DNA from: Roseomonas sp.
GTDB taxonomy: Bacteria; Pseudomonadota; Alphaproteobacteria; Acetobacterales; Acetobacteraceae
Length of the DNA: 64,000 bases
NCBI GenBank assembly: GCA_020249925.1
Contig: JADCER010000004.1
Span: 62,001-126,000 of the forward strand
Reading direction: 5' to 3'
Shown: positions 56,187 to 64,000 of the stretch, piece by piece
How the letters are laid out: every line of letters begins with the position of its first letter
Position numbering within the stretch: position 1 is the stretch's first letter
The notes under the pieces: model-generated
Databases searched by the model: none
The model's input: only the letters and a program-made list of their open reading frames with translations
What the model was told of the DNA's origin: nothing
Made by a program: the position numbers and the translations under genes

Positions 56187-57275
56187 CTAAAACATGCCCG
56201 GTGTCGGGATGGCATTGATGCCAAGGCTGCGCGCGGTGTCCGCCAGAATATCCCAGGTGGTGGCATCCACCGGAATGCCACCGGCCAGCCGCGCCGCGCG
56301 TGTCGCCCTTTCCTTCTCACCGGCTACCAGCACGGGCTGGTCAGGATCGGCGGGCGGAGATGCCTTCACATGCGCAATCACCGCGGCCATTTCGGATCGG
56401 AAAGCGGCCAGATCACCGAAGCGCGCCGGGTCAATCACAAAGGCAAGCCAGCCATTGACGATGCTGCCATCCTTCGGGTGATGCGGTGCCGCGGTTACGC
56501 CACCAATCAGCGCGCCGGCCAGGATTTCGCACATCAGCGCCAGCCCATAGCCCTTATGCCCGCCAAAGGGCAGCAAGGCGCCGCGCGGCTGATCCCGATA
56601 CAAAACGCCAGGATCATTGGTGGGCTTGCCCTTGGCATCCACCAAGGCGCCATCCGGCACTGGCTTGCCGGCATTGAAGGCCACACGGCACTTGCCAAGT
56701 GCGATGGCCGCCGTCGCGAAATCCAGGATAAGCGGGTGTTCGCCTTCCGCCACTGCCGGCACGGCGACGCAGACAGGATTGGTGGACATGCGCCCATCGC
56801 TCCCGCCAAAGGGCGCCACCGCGCCGGGGCCGGAAACGCCATTGACGAAATGGACCGAAATCATCCCAGCCCGCGCCGCCTGTTCACCGTAGGAGCCGAT
56901 GCGCCCCAGATGATGCACATTCTTCAACGCCATCACCGCATGGCCATGCTGGCGCGCGGCATTGATCGCCCAATCCATGGTGATGCGCCCAATGCGCTGG
57001 CCATAGCCCATCTTGCCGTCAAACACGGCAAGAGACGCCTCCTGCCGCACCGCTTCCGGCATGGCGCCGGCATGAAGCTTCCCAGCGCGGAGATTTTCCA
57101 CATAGCGCACCAGCAGCATGATGCCGTGGCTGTCATGGCCTTGCAGATTCGATTCCAGCAAATGATCCGTGACCATCGCCGCTTCATCTTCTGGGCTGCC
57201 GCCGGCGCGGATCATGGCATGCACCAGGCCGCGCAAGGCAGCGGGATCAACGCGGAGCATCGGGGCGGCTTTCAT
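56187..57275 (-). CDS. Ldh/malate dehydrogenase family oxidoreductase
   Basis: 362 residues from the ATG at 57275 (MKAAPMLRVDPAAL), which overlaps the preceding stop as ATGA. The family-specific blocks are ESNLQGHDSHGIMLL, KNVHHLGRIGSYGEQAA, the NAD-contact TNPVCVAVPA and GHKGYGLALMCEILAGAL. Members reduce 2-keto acids such as 2-oxosuccinate, ureidoglycolate or 3-dehydro-gulonate. Its position behind a Bug-type binding gene suggests a role in using an imported organic acid. Confidence 0.88.
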   Translation of the reverse strand: MKAAPMLRVDPAALRGLVHAMIRAGGSPEDEAAMVTDHLLESNLQGHDSHGIMLLVRYVENLRAGKLHAGAMPEAVRQEASLAVFDGKMGYGQRIGRITMDWAINAARQHGHAVMALKNVHHLGRIGSYGEQAARAGMISVHFVNGVSGPGAVAPFGGSDGRMSTNPVCVAVPAVAEGEHPLILDFATAAIALGKCRVAFNAGKPVPDGALVDAKGKPTNDPGVLYRDQPRGALLPFGGHKGYGLALMCEILAGALIGGVTAAPHHPKDGSIVNGWLAFVIDPARFGDLAAFRSEMAAVIAHVKASPPADPDQPVLVAGEKERATRAARLAGGIPVDATTWDILADTARSLGINAIPTPGMF

Positions 57276-58243
57276 GATTCCCTCCAGGGGCGGCGCTGCC
57301 ACAGGCCGCGCAATTCCTTTTCATTACGCTCGACTTCGGCGCGATAGGCATCGCCGATCAGCGGCGCCAGCGGCAGGCCAAGCCTTTCCGCCTCCCTGAT
57401 GAAATTCGGATCAGACAGCGCCGCGCGGAAGGCCGCTTCCAGCCGAGTGCGAATCTCTGCCGGCAAGCCAGGCGGCGCCACCACGCCGCGCGTTGCCCCA
57501 CTCACCAGCCGATAGCCTTGCTCCCCGAAGGTTGGCACATCCGGCGTGCCGGCCCAGCGTGTTGCCGCCGCCTGGCCGAGGGACCTGATCTTGCCATCAC
57601 GCAGCAGGGCGAGGCTTTCACTCATGTTGAAGGCGCCCACCTGCAAATGCCCGCCCAATAGCGCTGTCGAAAGCGGCGCCATGCCGTTGAAGGGCGCGTG
57701 GGTCATCGGCGGCACGCCGGCCATTTCCTCAAAGGCGATGACCAGCAGATGATCATCCGAACCAATGCCCGTGCTGCCATAGGAAATCTGCCCCGGCCGC
57801 GCCTTGGCCGCCGCGATCAGGTCCCGCAAATCCCGCAGCGGCGAATTGGCCACGACGAACAAGCCGCCCGGATCATCCACCACATTGGCGATGAAGGTGA
57901 AATCAAGCGCCCGGTATCTGGTTTGCCGTTCCATGGGATAGGTCACCAGGGCCGGCACGGATGTCGCGGCCAAGGTATAGCCATCGGGTGCGGCAGCGAA
58001 GGCCACTTCCCAGCCAAGCTGCCCGCCAGCGCCGGCCCTATTCACCACGACAAAGCGCGCGCCCGGCAGCTGCGCCTGAAGCCCCGGCAGGATCATGCGC
58101 GCCATGGTGTCCACCCCGCCACCGGGCGGGAAGGGCACGATGATTTCAATCGGCCGATCCCCCGGCCAGGCGGCATGGGCAAGCCGCGGCGCGGCCAAGG
58201 GCAGGGCGGCCAGCCCGGTCAGGATATGGCGACGTGATGGCAT
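57272..58243 (-). CDS. Bug-type tripartite tricarboxylate transporter binding protein
   Basis: 323 residues with a signal peptide (MPSRRHILTGLAALPLAAPRLA, Tat-like twin Arg). Bug-family blocks are PIEIIVPFPPGGGVDTMARM near residue 40, VVNRAGAGGQLGWEVAFAAAPDGYTL, and YGSTGIGSDDHLL. It should bind a carboxylate in the periplasm for a TctAB-type permease, which is not in this window. Its end overlaps the dehydrogenase gene start. Confidence 0.87.
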   Translation of the reverse strand: MPSRRHILTGLAALPLAAPRLAHAAWPGDRPIEIIVPFPPGGGVDTMARMILPGLQAQLPGARFVVVNRAGAGGQLGWEVAFAAAPDGYTLAATSVPALVTYPMERQTRYRALDFTFIANVVDDPGGLFVVANSPLRDLRDLIAAAKARPGQISYGSTGIGSDDHLLVIAFEEMAGVPPMTHAPFNGMAPLSTALLGGHLQVGAFNMSESLALLRDGKIRSLGQAAATRWAGTPDVPTFGEQGYRLVSGATRGVVAPPGLPAEIRTRLEAAFRAALSDPNFIREAERLGLPLAPLIGDAYRAEVERNEKELRGLWQRRPWRES

Positions 58244-58268
58244 GGTTTTTCTCCCGGTTTGTTGGTCT

Positions 58269-59282
58269 TCACGGAATGGATTTCAAAAACGCCGCGAGTT
58301 CTTCGCGCCAGAACCGCGCCTGGCCGGTGGTGCCATGGCCGGCGGTCTCCCTACTGCCCGGTATCAGCAACAGCCGCGCATCCGGGATGCGCGCCATGGC
58401 GGCGGCCATCAGCCCGGTCTCGTGCGGGTTGCGTTCATCATCCGCGGAATTGATCGCGAGCACCCGTGCCCTGATCCGCCCCAGCAGCGGTTCCGGGTCA
58501 TAATCCCGTGATGCCTCATACATATAGATAAGGTCATTGGCGTCGGATGGGCCCGGCTGGGCCAGGCGTTGATCCAGCAGCGCATCCGCCACCGCCCGAG
58601 TCGGGGCCGCCTGTTGCAAGGCCTGCGTCCCCCCATTGGTCGCGATATTGAAGAACAGGAAGGCCAAGGGCAGGCAAGCCGGCTGGCTGGTGTAATCCCC
58701 ATCCTGATAGGACGGGTCGCGCCGGATGGTTTCAATCAGCAGGCGCCGCAGCATCCAATTCCGCCCGGACATCGCGGTGGGCTGGGCCGCCATGGGCACG
58801 ATCGCATCCATGAATTCAGGATGGGTCACGCCCCAAAGCCAGGCCAGCATGCCGCCCATGGAATTGCCGATGATCAGCCGGACATGGCCGATCCCAAGGC
58901 CCTCGGTCAGCAGGCGGTGCTGCGCTGCCAGAATATCGGCGTAATTGAAGCGGGGAAAACGGGCCTTCAGCCCATCCGAGGGCTTGGAGGATTTCCCCGC
59001 CCCCAGCGCATCCGGGATGATGATATGGTGCTTCGCCGCATCCAAAGCCTGGCCGGGTCCGAAAAGCTGCCCGGCAAAACCCGGCGAGATCATGCTGCGC
59101 GCGGAACCCGCCGAACCATGCAGCACCAGCACGGGAATGCCTGAAGGATCACCAAGGGTCAGGTAGCCCAGGCGAAGTTCCGGCAGCACCTCCCCGGTGT
59201 GGAAGCGGAAATCCCGCGCGACCCAGCTGGCTTCGCTGGGTTCGGGGTAAGGGGCAGCGGGTGCGGGGCTGGCGGCAGCCAT
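58269..59282 (-). CDS. MetX-like alpha/beta hydrolase
   Basis: 337 residues. The fold resembles homoserine O-acetyltransferase: LGYLTLGDPSGIPVLVLHGSAGSARSM, nucleophile Ser in IIGNSMGGMLA, Asp in NSADDERNP and His in GHGTTGQ. The substrate-specific loops of MetX (such as the conserved GGSXGG form) are altered, so acyltransferase or esterase activity on another alcohol is as likely. It is 25 bases before the Bug-type gene, probably the first gene of the operon. Confidence 0.8.
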   Translation of the reverse strand: MAAASPAPAAPYPEPSEASWVARDFRFHTGEVLPELRLGYLTLGDPSGIPVLVLHGSAGSARSMISPGFAGQLFGPGQALDAAKHHIIIPDALGAGKSSKPSDGLKARFPRFNYADILAAQHRLLTEGLGIGHVRLIIGNSMGGMLAWLWGVTHPEFMDAIVPMAAQPTAMSGRNWMLRRLLIETIRRDPSYQDGDYTSQPACLPLAFLFFNIATNGGTQALQQAAPTRAVADALLDQRLAQPGPSDANDLIYMYEASRDYDPEPLLGRIRARVLAINSADDERNPHETGLMAAAMARIPDARLLLIPGSRETAGHGTTGQARFWREELAAFLKSIP

Positions 59283-59446
59283 GACCTTTTCCTTGCGCGT
59301 GGCGTTTCAGGTCAGCCTAGATCGGTTTGGCGGCATGGCAAATCGGCCCAAAGCTTGCCGCGCCCCGCACTGGCCCCTATACCCGCGCGCGAATGCCATC
59401 CCGCCCGGGCTGGCCCCGTTTCAACCGCCAAGATGCAGGTATCCCC

Positions 59447-60013
59447 ATGGCGAAGATGCAAGCCAACCAGATGCGCGCCGGCATGGTCATTGAATTTGAA
59501 GGCCAGCGCTACACCATTCTGAAGCAGAACATCATGATCCCCGGCAAGGGCGCCGCCGTGATCCAGGTGGAAATGCGCAATGTGAAGACCGGCGCCAAGA
59601 AGGACCAGCGCTGGCGCACCGCCGATACGGTGGAACGCCTGACCACCGAGGATAAGGAATTCACCTATTCCTATGAGGATGGCGCGAATCTGGTCCTGAT
59701 GGACCCGGAAACCTTCGAACAGACCCTGGTGCCCAAGGATATCCTGGGCGACCGCCTGCCTTTTTTGCAGGAAAACATGACGGTCAATGTGAAGCTGATC
59801 GAAGGTGAGCCGGTTTCGATGGACCTGCCCGAGACGGTGACGCTTGAGATTGTGGAAGCCGATCCGGTGGTGAAGGGCCAGACCGCGTCTTCATCCTATA
59901 AGCCGGCGGTGCTTTCCAATGGGGTCAAGGTGATGGTGCCGCCCTTTATCACGGCAGGTGAGAAGATTGTCGTGAAGACCGCCGATGGTACCTATTACGA
60001 AAGGGCGAAGTAA
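59447..60013 (+). CDS. efp: elongation factor P
   Basis: Relieves ribosome stalling at polyproline. 188 residues from the ATG at 59447 (MAKMQANQMRAG). The modifiable loop has IPGKGAA with Lys34, the residue that EpmA lysylates, so an EpmA/EpmB-type modification system is expected in this organism. Three OB-like domains of normal length. The longer open frame upstream was rejected. Confidence 0.95.
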   Translation: MAKMQANQMRAGMVIEFEGQRYTILKQNIMIPGKGAAVIQVEMRNVKTGAKKDQRWRTADTVERLTTEDKEFTYSYEDGANLVLMDPETFEQTLVPKDILGDRLPFLQENMTVNVKLIEGEPVSMDLPETVTLEIVEADPVVKGQTASSSYKPAVLSNGVKVMVPPFITAGEKIVVKTADGTYYERAK

Positions 60014-60022
60014 GGCGGACAG

Positions 60023-60056
60023 GGCGGGCTGTATCGCGATGGCCCGCCAATATCTT
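60023..60056 (+). terminator. terminator after efp
   Basis: GGCGGGC (60023-60029) pairs with GCCCGCC (60042-60048), then AATATCTTTG follows. The stem is strong but the T-run is broken, so termination may be partial. Confidence 0.55.
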
Positions 60057-60098
60057 TGTTAAGGAAAATTGCCCCTGAGTGAAAAATGCGACCCGGCG

Positions 60099-60152
60099 TT
60101 TAGAATTTATTAACCATTTCAGGTTTTAGTAAGATCACGTCGCAAAATGCGG
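60099..60152 (+). promoter_or_regulatory. conserved leader of flagellin 1: TTTAG/TTAACC box plus hairpin
   Basis: TTTAGAATTTATTAACCAT (60099-60117) and a small hairpin CGCA/TGCG (60141-60151) recur upstream of the second flagellin at the same spacing: 31 bases from TTAACC to the CGCAAAA start. From hairpin to ATG is about 61 bases here and 62 there. The promoter type cannot be named; the hairpin may be a regulatory RNA element. Confidence 0.6.
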
Positions 60153-60213
60153 TGGAACATAGGCGCAAAGACTTCCTTTTGGGGGTTGGCGCTGTGGAAA
60201 CGGAAAAATTCCG

Positions 60214-61047
60214 ATGACGATGAATTCCATCAATACGAATGCGCAGGCACTGATCGCGCTGCAGGCGCTCAATACGACCAATACCCAAATGTCGGTGACG
60301 CAGAAGCGTGTTTCCACGGGCTATCGCGTGGCCGATGCCAAGGATGATGGCGGGGCTTTTGCGGTCGCGCAGGCGGTTCGTTCTGATGTGGCTGGTGTCA
60401 TCGCGGTCGGTGAGCAATTGGGCGGCGTCAAGGGCATTTTGCAGACGACCTTCGCCGCACTCTCAGTCGTTTCTGACACAATGAAGCAGGTTCGCGCCGT
60501 GCTGACGCGCTTGGCGGATAGTGCCATTAGCGCGGATCAACGCGCTACATACGTGCAACAGTATGAACTTCTGGCCGAACAGGTGCAGAGCTTTGTTGAT
60601 GACGCCTTTTACAATGGTCGTACCCTGCTTTCGACCGTTGCTACGGCGGGTGGCGGCAGCCTCACGGCCATCCGCAATGAAAGTGGCGCAACCTTCACAA
60701 TCAATGCCGTGGACGGCGCCACCCTGAAAATGCCCGCAACCGCGCCAACCAGTGCTGCCCAGGCGACAAGCTGGATCGTCAGCGGGGGTGACTTTGATGA
60801 TGTGGATAGGGCCATCTCGACTGCGCTCAATGAGTTCGGCTCCTCGATGGCCTTTGTGGATAATCAGATCAAGTATAACGTACAAAAAGTTGATGCCATG
60901 GAAACTGGGCTCGGCGCTCTGGTGGATGCCGATCTTGCCAAGGAAAGCTCCACGCTGGAGGCGCTGAAGGTCCGCCAACAGCTTGGGGTCCAGACACTTG
61001 GGCTGGCCAATCAGGGGCCACAGGTTCTGCTGGGGCTGTTCCGTTAA
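60214..61047 (+). CDS. flagellin (first copy)
   Basis: 277 residues with the conserved N-terminal D0/D1 region (MTMNSINTNAQALIALQALN...RVSTGYRVADAKDDGGAFAVAQAVRSDV) and C-terminal D1/D0 (ALVDADLAKESSTLEALKVRQQLGVQTLGLANQGPQVLLGLFR). The central variable domain is very short, as in other alphaproteobacterial flagellins. It is exported by the flagellar type III system, hence no signal peptide. The start MTMN aligns with MSFN of the second copy. It ends with a strong terminator. Confidence 0.95.
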   Translation: MTMNSINTNAQALIALQALNTTNTQMSVTQKRVSTGYRVADAKDDGGAFAVAQAVRSDVAGVIAVGEQLGGVKGILQTTFAALSVVSDTMKQVRAVLTRLADSAISADQRATYVQQYELLAEQVQSFVDDAFYNGRTLLSTVATAGGGSLTAIRNESGATFTINAVDGATLKMPATAPTSAAQATSWIVSGGDFDDVDRAISTALNEFGSSMAFVDNQIKYNVQKVDAMETGLGALVDADLAKESSTLEALKVRQQLGVQTLGLANQGPQVLLGLFR

Positions 61048-61078
61048 TCCTCCTTGCGCTTTTGTGCTTGCCCGCCTT

Positions 61079-61112
61079 GCGCCCGGCCCCGTGCCGGGCG
61101 CAACTGTTTTTG
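61079..61112 (+). terminator. intrinsic terminator of flagellin 1
   Basis: GCGCCCGGC (61079-61087) pairs perfectly with GCCGGGCGC (61093-61101) around a 5-base loop, then AACTGTTTTTGG. Located 31 bases after the flagellin stop. The rest of the 300-base gap to the second flagellin is its leader. Confidence 0.8.
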
Positions 61113-61231
61113 GCGCCCCCTTGGCGCCAGGGCTTGATGCCACCCAAAACTGCCGCAAAGCTTGCCCCTTAAGGCGCCTGGTAAGCTTCGCTTAAAAAAA
61201 ATTGACTAGGCTTTAGTTTTTTCGGTCCGCA

Positions 61232-61285
61232 TTTAGTTTTTATTAACCATCATCGGGCAGAGTTACTGTGTGCCGCAAAAAGCGG
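61232..61285 (+). promoter_or_regulatory. conserved leader of flagellin 2: TTTAG/TTAACC box plus hairpin
   Basis: TTTAGTTTTTATTAACCAT (61232-61250) and the hairpin CCGC/GCGG with a 5-base loop (61273-61285) match the first flagellin leader. At the stem base, the U-G pair of copy 1 is a C-G pair here, a compensating change that supports the hairpin as RNA structure. Confidence 0.6.
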
Positions 61286-61347
61286 ATGACAAACTGGCAA
61301 TCGCTACTCAGGGTAGAGCGGGAGCCACTTGAAAGGGGAAGACCCCA

Positions 61348-62184
61348 ATGTCGTTCAATTCTGTCAATACCAATCGTCAGGCCGTTTTCGCCCTGCAATC
61401 CCTCAATCAGACCAATTCTGAACTCGGTGGCGTTCAGAAGCGCGTTTCCACCGGTTTCCGCGTGGCCGACGCTCGGGATGATGGTGGCGCCTTCGCCGTT
61501 GCTCAGGCAGTGCGTTCGGATGTCGCGGGCGTCACGGCGGTTGGCGAACAGCTTGGTGGTACGCGTGGTATTCTTTCCACCACCTTCGCCTCGCTCTCCG
61601 TGGTGTCTGACACCATGAAGCAGGCGCGCGCCGTGCTGACCCGCTTGGCTGATGCCGCCGTTACCGGCGCCTCGCGTACTCAGTATCAGGAACAGTACTC
61701 CTTGCTCGTCAACCAGATCGGCAGCTTCATTGACGATGCATTCTATAATGGTCGTACGCTGCTGAGCACCGTTGCTACTGCTGGTGGTGGTAATATCGTC
61801 AGCATCCGGAATGAATCAGGGGCAACTTTCACCATCGAAGCTGTGGATGGTGCTGCCCTCAGGCTCAATACGACAGTGCCGGCGGACGCGGCGGCCGCGG
61901 TGGCCAGGCTTGCCCCTGGCACTGGTGACTTCGATGTGAAAGACGCGGCCGTTTCTACCGCGCTCAACAAGTTTGGCGCGCAGATGCAGTTCGTCGAGAA
62001 CCAGCAGGTCTATAACTCCAAGAAGATTGACGCCATGGAGGACGGTCTTGGAGCGCTTGTGGATGCTGACCTAGCCAAGGAAAGCTCGAAATTACAAGCA
62101 CTCCAAACCCGACAGCAGCTTGGTGTCCAAACCCTTGGCATTGCGAATCAGGGGCCGCAGGTCCTCTTGAGCCTCTTTCGCTAG
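61348..62184 (+). CDS. flagellin (second copy)
   Basis: 278 residues, a close paralogue of the first flagellin across the whole length (MSFNSVNTNRQAVFALQ...RVSTGFRVADARDDGGAFA) and with the same terminal VQTLGIANQGPQVLLSLFR. Differences cluster in the central segment (about residues 165-210). Preceded by AGGGGAAG ribosome site. The two probably form one mixed filament, with copies under the same leader-type control. Confidence 0.95.
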   Translation: MSFNSVNTNRQAVFALQSLNQTNSELGGVQKRVSTGFRVADARDDGGAFAVAQAVRSDVAGVTAVGEQLGGTRGILSTTFASLSVVSDTMKQARAVLTRLADAAVTGASRTQYQEQYSLLVNQIGSFIDDAFYNGRTLLSTVATAGGGNIVSIRNESGATFTIEAVDGAALRLNTTVPADAAAAVARLAPGTGDFDVKDAAVSTALNKFGAQMQFVENQQVYNSKKIDAMEDGLGALVDADLAKESSKLQALQTRQQLGVQTLGIANQGPQVLLSLFR

Positions 62185-62228
62185 TGACAAGAAATCTGAG
62201 GATGTAAATTCCTCGGCATCACAATAAA

Positions 62229-62259
62229 GTGATGGCCCCGGTCAAGCCGGGGCCATCAC
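62229..62259 (+). terminator. 13-bp perfect hairpin between flagellin 2 and flbT
   Basis: GTGATGGCCCCGG (62229-62241) is the exact reverse complement of CCGGGGCCATCAC (62247-62259). No T-run follows, so it may be a weak terminator or a processing/stability structure that lowers flbT/flaF expression relative to flagellin. Confidence 0.6.
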
Positions 62260-62278
62260 CCAAAACCGGAGACAAAAA

Positions 62279-62704
62279 ATGTCAACGCTCGTACTCGAAC
62301 TCCGCCAAGGCGACATGATGATCGTCAATGGCGCCCCGATCCGCTTCCGCAACCGCGCGCGGATTGAACTTACCGCCAAGGCACGCTTCCTGTTCGGCAA
62401 GCAATTGATGACGCCCGATATGGCGGATACGCCAGCCCGGCGTATCTACTTCGCCTTGCAGACCGCCTATATCGGCGATTACGAAGAACGCAAGGCCGGC
62501 CTGGAAGAAGCGAAGCAACGCATCGCCGAATTCAAGGAAGCGACCACATCAAACCTTGCGCGGGAATATCTTGATCGTGCGCTCGCGCTTGCGGAAGAAG
62601 ACCAGTGCTACCAGGCGTTGAAATTCGCCCGCCGCGTCATGCGCCACGAAGAAGTGGTGCTGGGCCTGACACCTATCGCGCAATTTGCTACCACGGCTGA
62701 ATGA
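62279..62704 (+). CDS. flbT: flagellar biosynthesis repressor FlbT
   Basis: 141 residues of the FlbT family (LVLELRQGDMMIVNGAPIRFRNRARIELTAKARFLFGKQLM). In Caulobacter, FlbT binds the 5' leader of flagellin mRNA and promotes its decay until the hook is finished. GGAG lies eight bases before the ATG. Its stop overlaps the flaF start (ATGA). The two flagellin leaders just upstream carry a conserved hairpin that could be its target. Confidence 0.93.
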   Translation: MSTLVLELRQGDMMIVNGAPIRFRNRARIELTAKARFLFGKQLMTPDMADTPARRIYFALQTAYIGDYEERKAGLEEAKQRIAEFKEATTSNLAREYLDRALALAEEDQCYQALKFARRVMRHEEVVLGLTPIAQFATTAE

Positions 62705-63063
62705 CGGCGACACCCATGAACCAAATGCTTGGGCCGCGCGGCTACGGTGCCACGCAACGGGTCCGCACACTTCGCGAACAGGAAGCCGATGTCTTCCGTC
62801 GCATCAATTATGGCCTGAAGGCGGCGCTGAATGGCGATGCCATAGATCGCGCCCGCGCCGTTTCGGATAATCGGCGCCTTTGGTTCGCCATTGAAGCGGC
62901 GCTGGTCAATCCGGAAAATCAGCTTCCCGAAGCCACCCGCATCGGCATCATGCGCCTTGGTCGCGGCGTGCAGCGGGAGATGGAAAATCTGGAACCTGAT
63001 ATCAATTTTCTTATTGATATCAACGAACAAATGATCGCCGGTCTTTCCGGCGACCCGGGTTGA
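62701..63063 (+). CDS. flaF: flagellar biosynthesis regulator FlaF
   Basis: 120 residues of the FlaF family (RVRTLREQEADVFRRINYGLKAAL...RRLWFAIEAALVNPENQLPEATRIGIMRLGRGVQREM). It is required for flagellin synthesis or secretion and acts opposite to FlbT. The start at 62701 overlaps flbT. Gene order flbT-flaF is reversed compared with Caulobacter. Confidence 0.92.
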   Translation: MTATPMNQMLGPRGYGATQRVRTLREQEADVFRRINYGLKAALNGDAIDRARAVSDNRRLWFAIEAALVNPENQLPEATRIGIMRLGRGVQREMENLEPDINFLIDINEQMIAGLSGDPG

Positions 63064-63075
63064 CCCAGTCCCGCT

Positions 63076-63654
63076 TCAAATCATGCGCATCAGCGTTCCA
63101 TCGCGCCTGATCGCGTGGTGGAACAACGCGCCGCCCACATGCAGCGCGATCAGCACCACCAAAAGCCAGCCGCCGATGGTGTGAAACAGCGACAGGATTT
63201 TCGCGAGGCTTTCCCAGGCTTCCATGAATTTCGGGAATTCAATGAAGCCCAAATAAGCGGTGGCACCGCGCATTGGGAAACCCCAGGCATTGGTGGCCAT
63301 GAAGCCCAGCAAGGGCTGGATAATCAGCAGCGCATAAAGCGAATGATGCACGGCGGCTGAGGCGGTGCGAAACATTTTCGGCATGTCATTCGGCAGGCTG
63401 GGCGGCGGGCTGAGCCGGCGCCAGATCAGCCGGGCAATGGCGACAAACAGGATGGTCAGCCCCGCGCTTTCATGCACGGCGTAAAACCCCATCTTGCTTG
63501 CATCCTTCACATGCTGGATGACGAAGCCAAGCGGCAGCGCCACCAGCATCAGGCCAAGCGTCACCCAATGAAACAGCTTCGCAATCGCGCCATATTGCCC
63601 CGCCGGATGCGCCGCATCGGTTCCCTTGGGGGGCAAAGCTGCCATGCCATCCAT
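63076..63654 (-). CDS. cytochrome b561-type membrane protein
   Basis: 192 residues from the ATG at 63654 (MDGMAALPPKG); a longer start at 63684 is less likely. Four predicted membrane helices with His residues for two b-type haems: KLFHWVTLGLMLV, FYAVHESAGLTIL, SAAVHHSLYALLIIQPLLGF, and LFHTIGGWLLVVLIALHVGGALFHH. It should carry electrons from or to quinone; the partner is unknown. Confidence 0.87.
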   Translation of the reverse strand: MDGMAALPPKGTDAAHPAGQYGAIAKLFHWVTLGLMLVALPLGFVIQHVKDASKMGFYAVHESAGLTILFVAIARLIWRRLSPPPSLPNDMPKMFRTASAAVHHSLYALLIIQPLLGFMATNAWGFPMRGATAYLGFIEFPKFMEAWESLAKILSLFHTIGGWLLVVLIALHVGGALFHHAIRRDGTLMRMI

Positions 63655-63722
63655 CACGCTCTCCCTTCGTCTTGCCGGCAGCATGGCACGAAGCGCGCCG
63701 CGCGCGCGAGGGGTTTCGCACC

Positions 63723-64000
63723 ATGATCGCCGCCCATGCGGATTGGAGCCTTGATCCGCGCAAGCGCTGGGTCAGCATCGCCCGCCGCCAGGGGAGGCAT
63801 TGGCAGGCCAGCGCCCCGCGCCTGGTGGGCGATCCCGCCACGCTGGCGGCGCATTTGCTGGCGGAAGGCAGCCCCGCCGCTTTGGGCCTGGACCTGCCAC
63901 TCGGCGTGCCGCGCGGCTTCGCCGAAAACCGCCCTGAAAAGGATTTTCCGGCCTTTCTGGCGGGGCTTGCGGGAAAGGCTGATTTTTTCGCGGTATCCCC
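63723..64000 (+). CDS. hypothetical protein (partial, C-terminus outside window)
   Basis: Open from the ATG at 63723 to the window edge (92 codons). It starts MIAAHADWSLDPRKRWVSIA, with GLDLPLGVPRGFAENRPEKD later. The start resembles DUF429-like proteins in which an early Asp lies in a strand of an RNase H-like fold, but the fragment is too short for a firm call. It is divergent from the cytochrome b561 gene across 68 bases. Confidence 0.55.
   Translation, partial: MIAAHADWSLDPRKRWVSIARRQGRHWQASAPRLVGDPATLAAHLLAEGSPAALGLDLPLGVPRGFAENRPEKDFPAFLAGLAGKADFFAVS

Overview
This is a GC-rich alphaproteobacterial chromosome segment, most like a Roseomonas-type member of the Acetobacteraceae. The evidence is the flbT/flaF flagellin regulators, the 4.5S RNA gene beside dnaX-ebfC-recR, the GNAT-MutT fusion next to argJ, many single-gene organic-acid uptake proteins, and a codon style rich in GAT, GAA and AAT despite high GC. 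No ribosomal RNA, tRNA, CRISPR array or complete insertion sequence was recognised. Most of the window is housekeeping chromosome, broken by two stretches that look foreign.

Layout. 1-3000: MarR regulator (cut by the window edge), nth, a DUF2244 membrane protein, a tandem intergenic repeat, a small lipoprotein and nudC. 2931-5935: 4.5S SRP RNA, dnaX, ebfC, recR. 6009-12601: SDR, a substrate-binding-type protein without a signal peptide, a universal stress protein behind an FNR/FixK-like box, an IalB-like secreted protein, rlmN, an HNH endonuclease, an esterase and gluQ. 12602-16596 (minus): a likely operon of PPIase, argJ, GNAT-MutT fusion and CinA-like protein, divergent from secA (16774-19503). 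19504-21301: a probable arginine-controlled attenuator with an Arg-rich leader peptide, followed by a coupled GNAT-argC pair with foreign codon use. 21414-30844: two MmgE/PrpD genes around a cyclase, galU, a ferric reductase-like flavoprotein, a class V aminotransferase and an alcohol dehydrogenase. 30848-41674: SDR, yicC, gmk, an AEC transporter, MFS, polA, a zinc-finger protein, a lysophospholipase-like lipoprotein, HIT and a GMC oxidoreductase.

41675-48000 is a visibly AT-richer island: a Gfo/Idh/MocA dehydrogenase, a DegT-type aminotransferase, an ATP-grasp ligase, a CgeB-like glycosyltransferase and a frameshifted FkbM-like methyltransferase. Together they suggest synthesis and transfer of an N-modified amino sugar. 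48089-59282 returns to core-like genes: a cupin oxygenase, an OmpA-like protein, a fasciclin lipoprotein, DUF2459, a LutA-like protein, SirB1, hemW, ridA, cspA, and a transporter/dehydrogenase/hydrolase operon. 59447-64000 holds efp, two tandem flagellins with a shared upstream box and 5'UTR hairpin, flbT, flaF, a cytochrome b561 and the start of one more gene.

The most noteworthy signals are the arginine leader-peptide attenuator (19536-19757), the conserved flagellin leader architecture (a candidate FlbT target), the sugar-modification island with its ATP-grasp enzyme, and the intergenic tandem repeat at 1473-1631.
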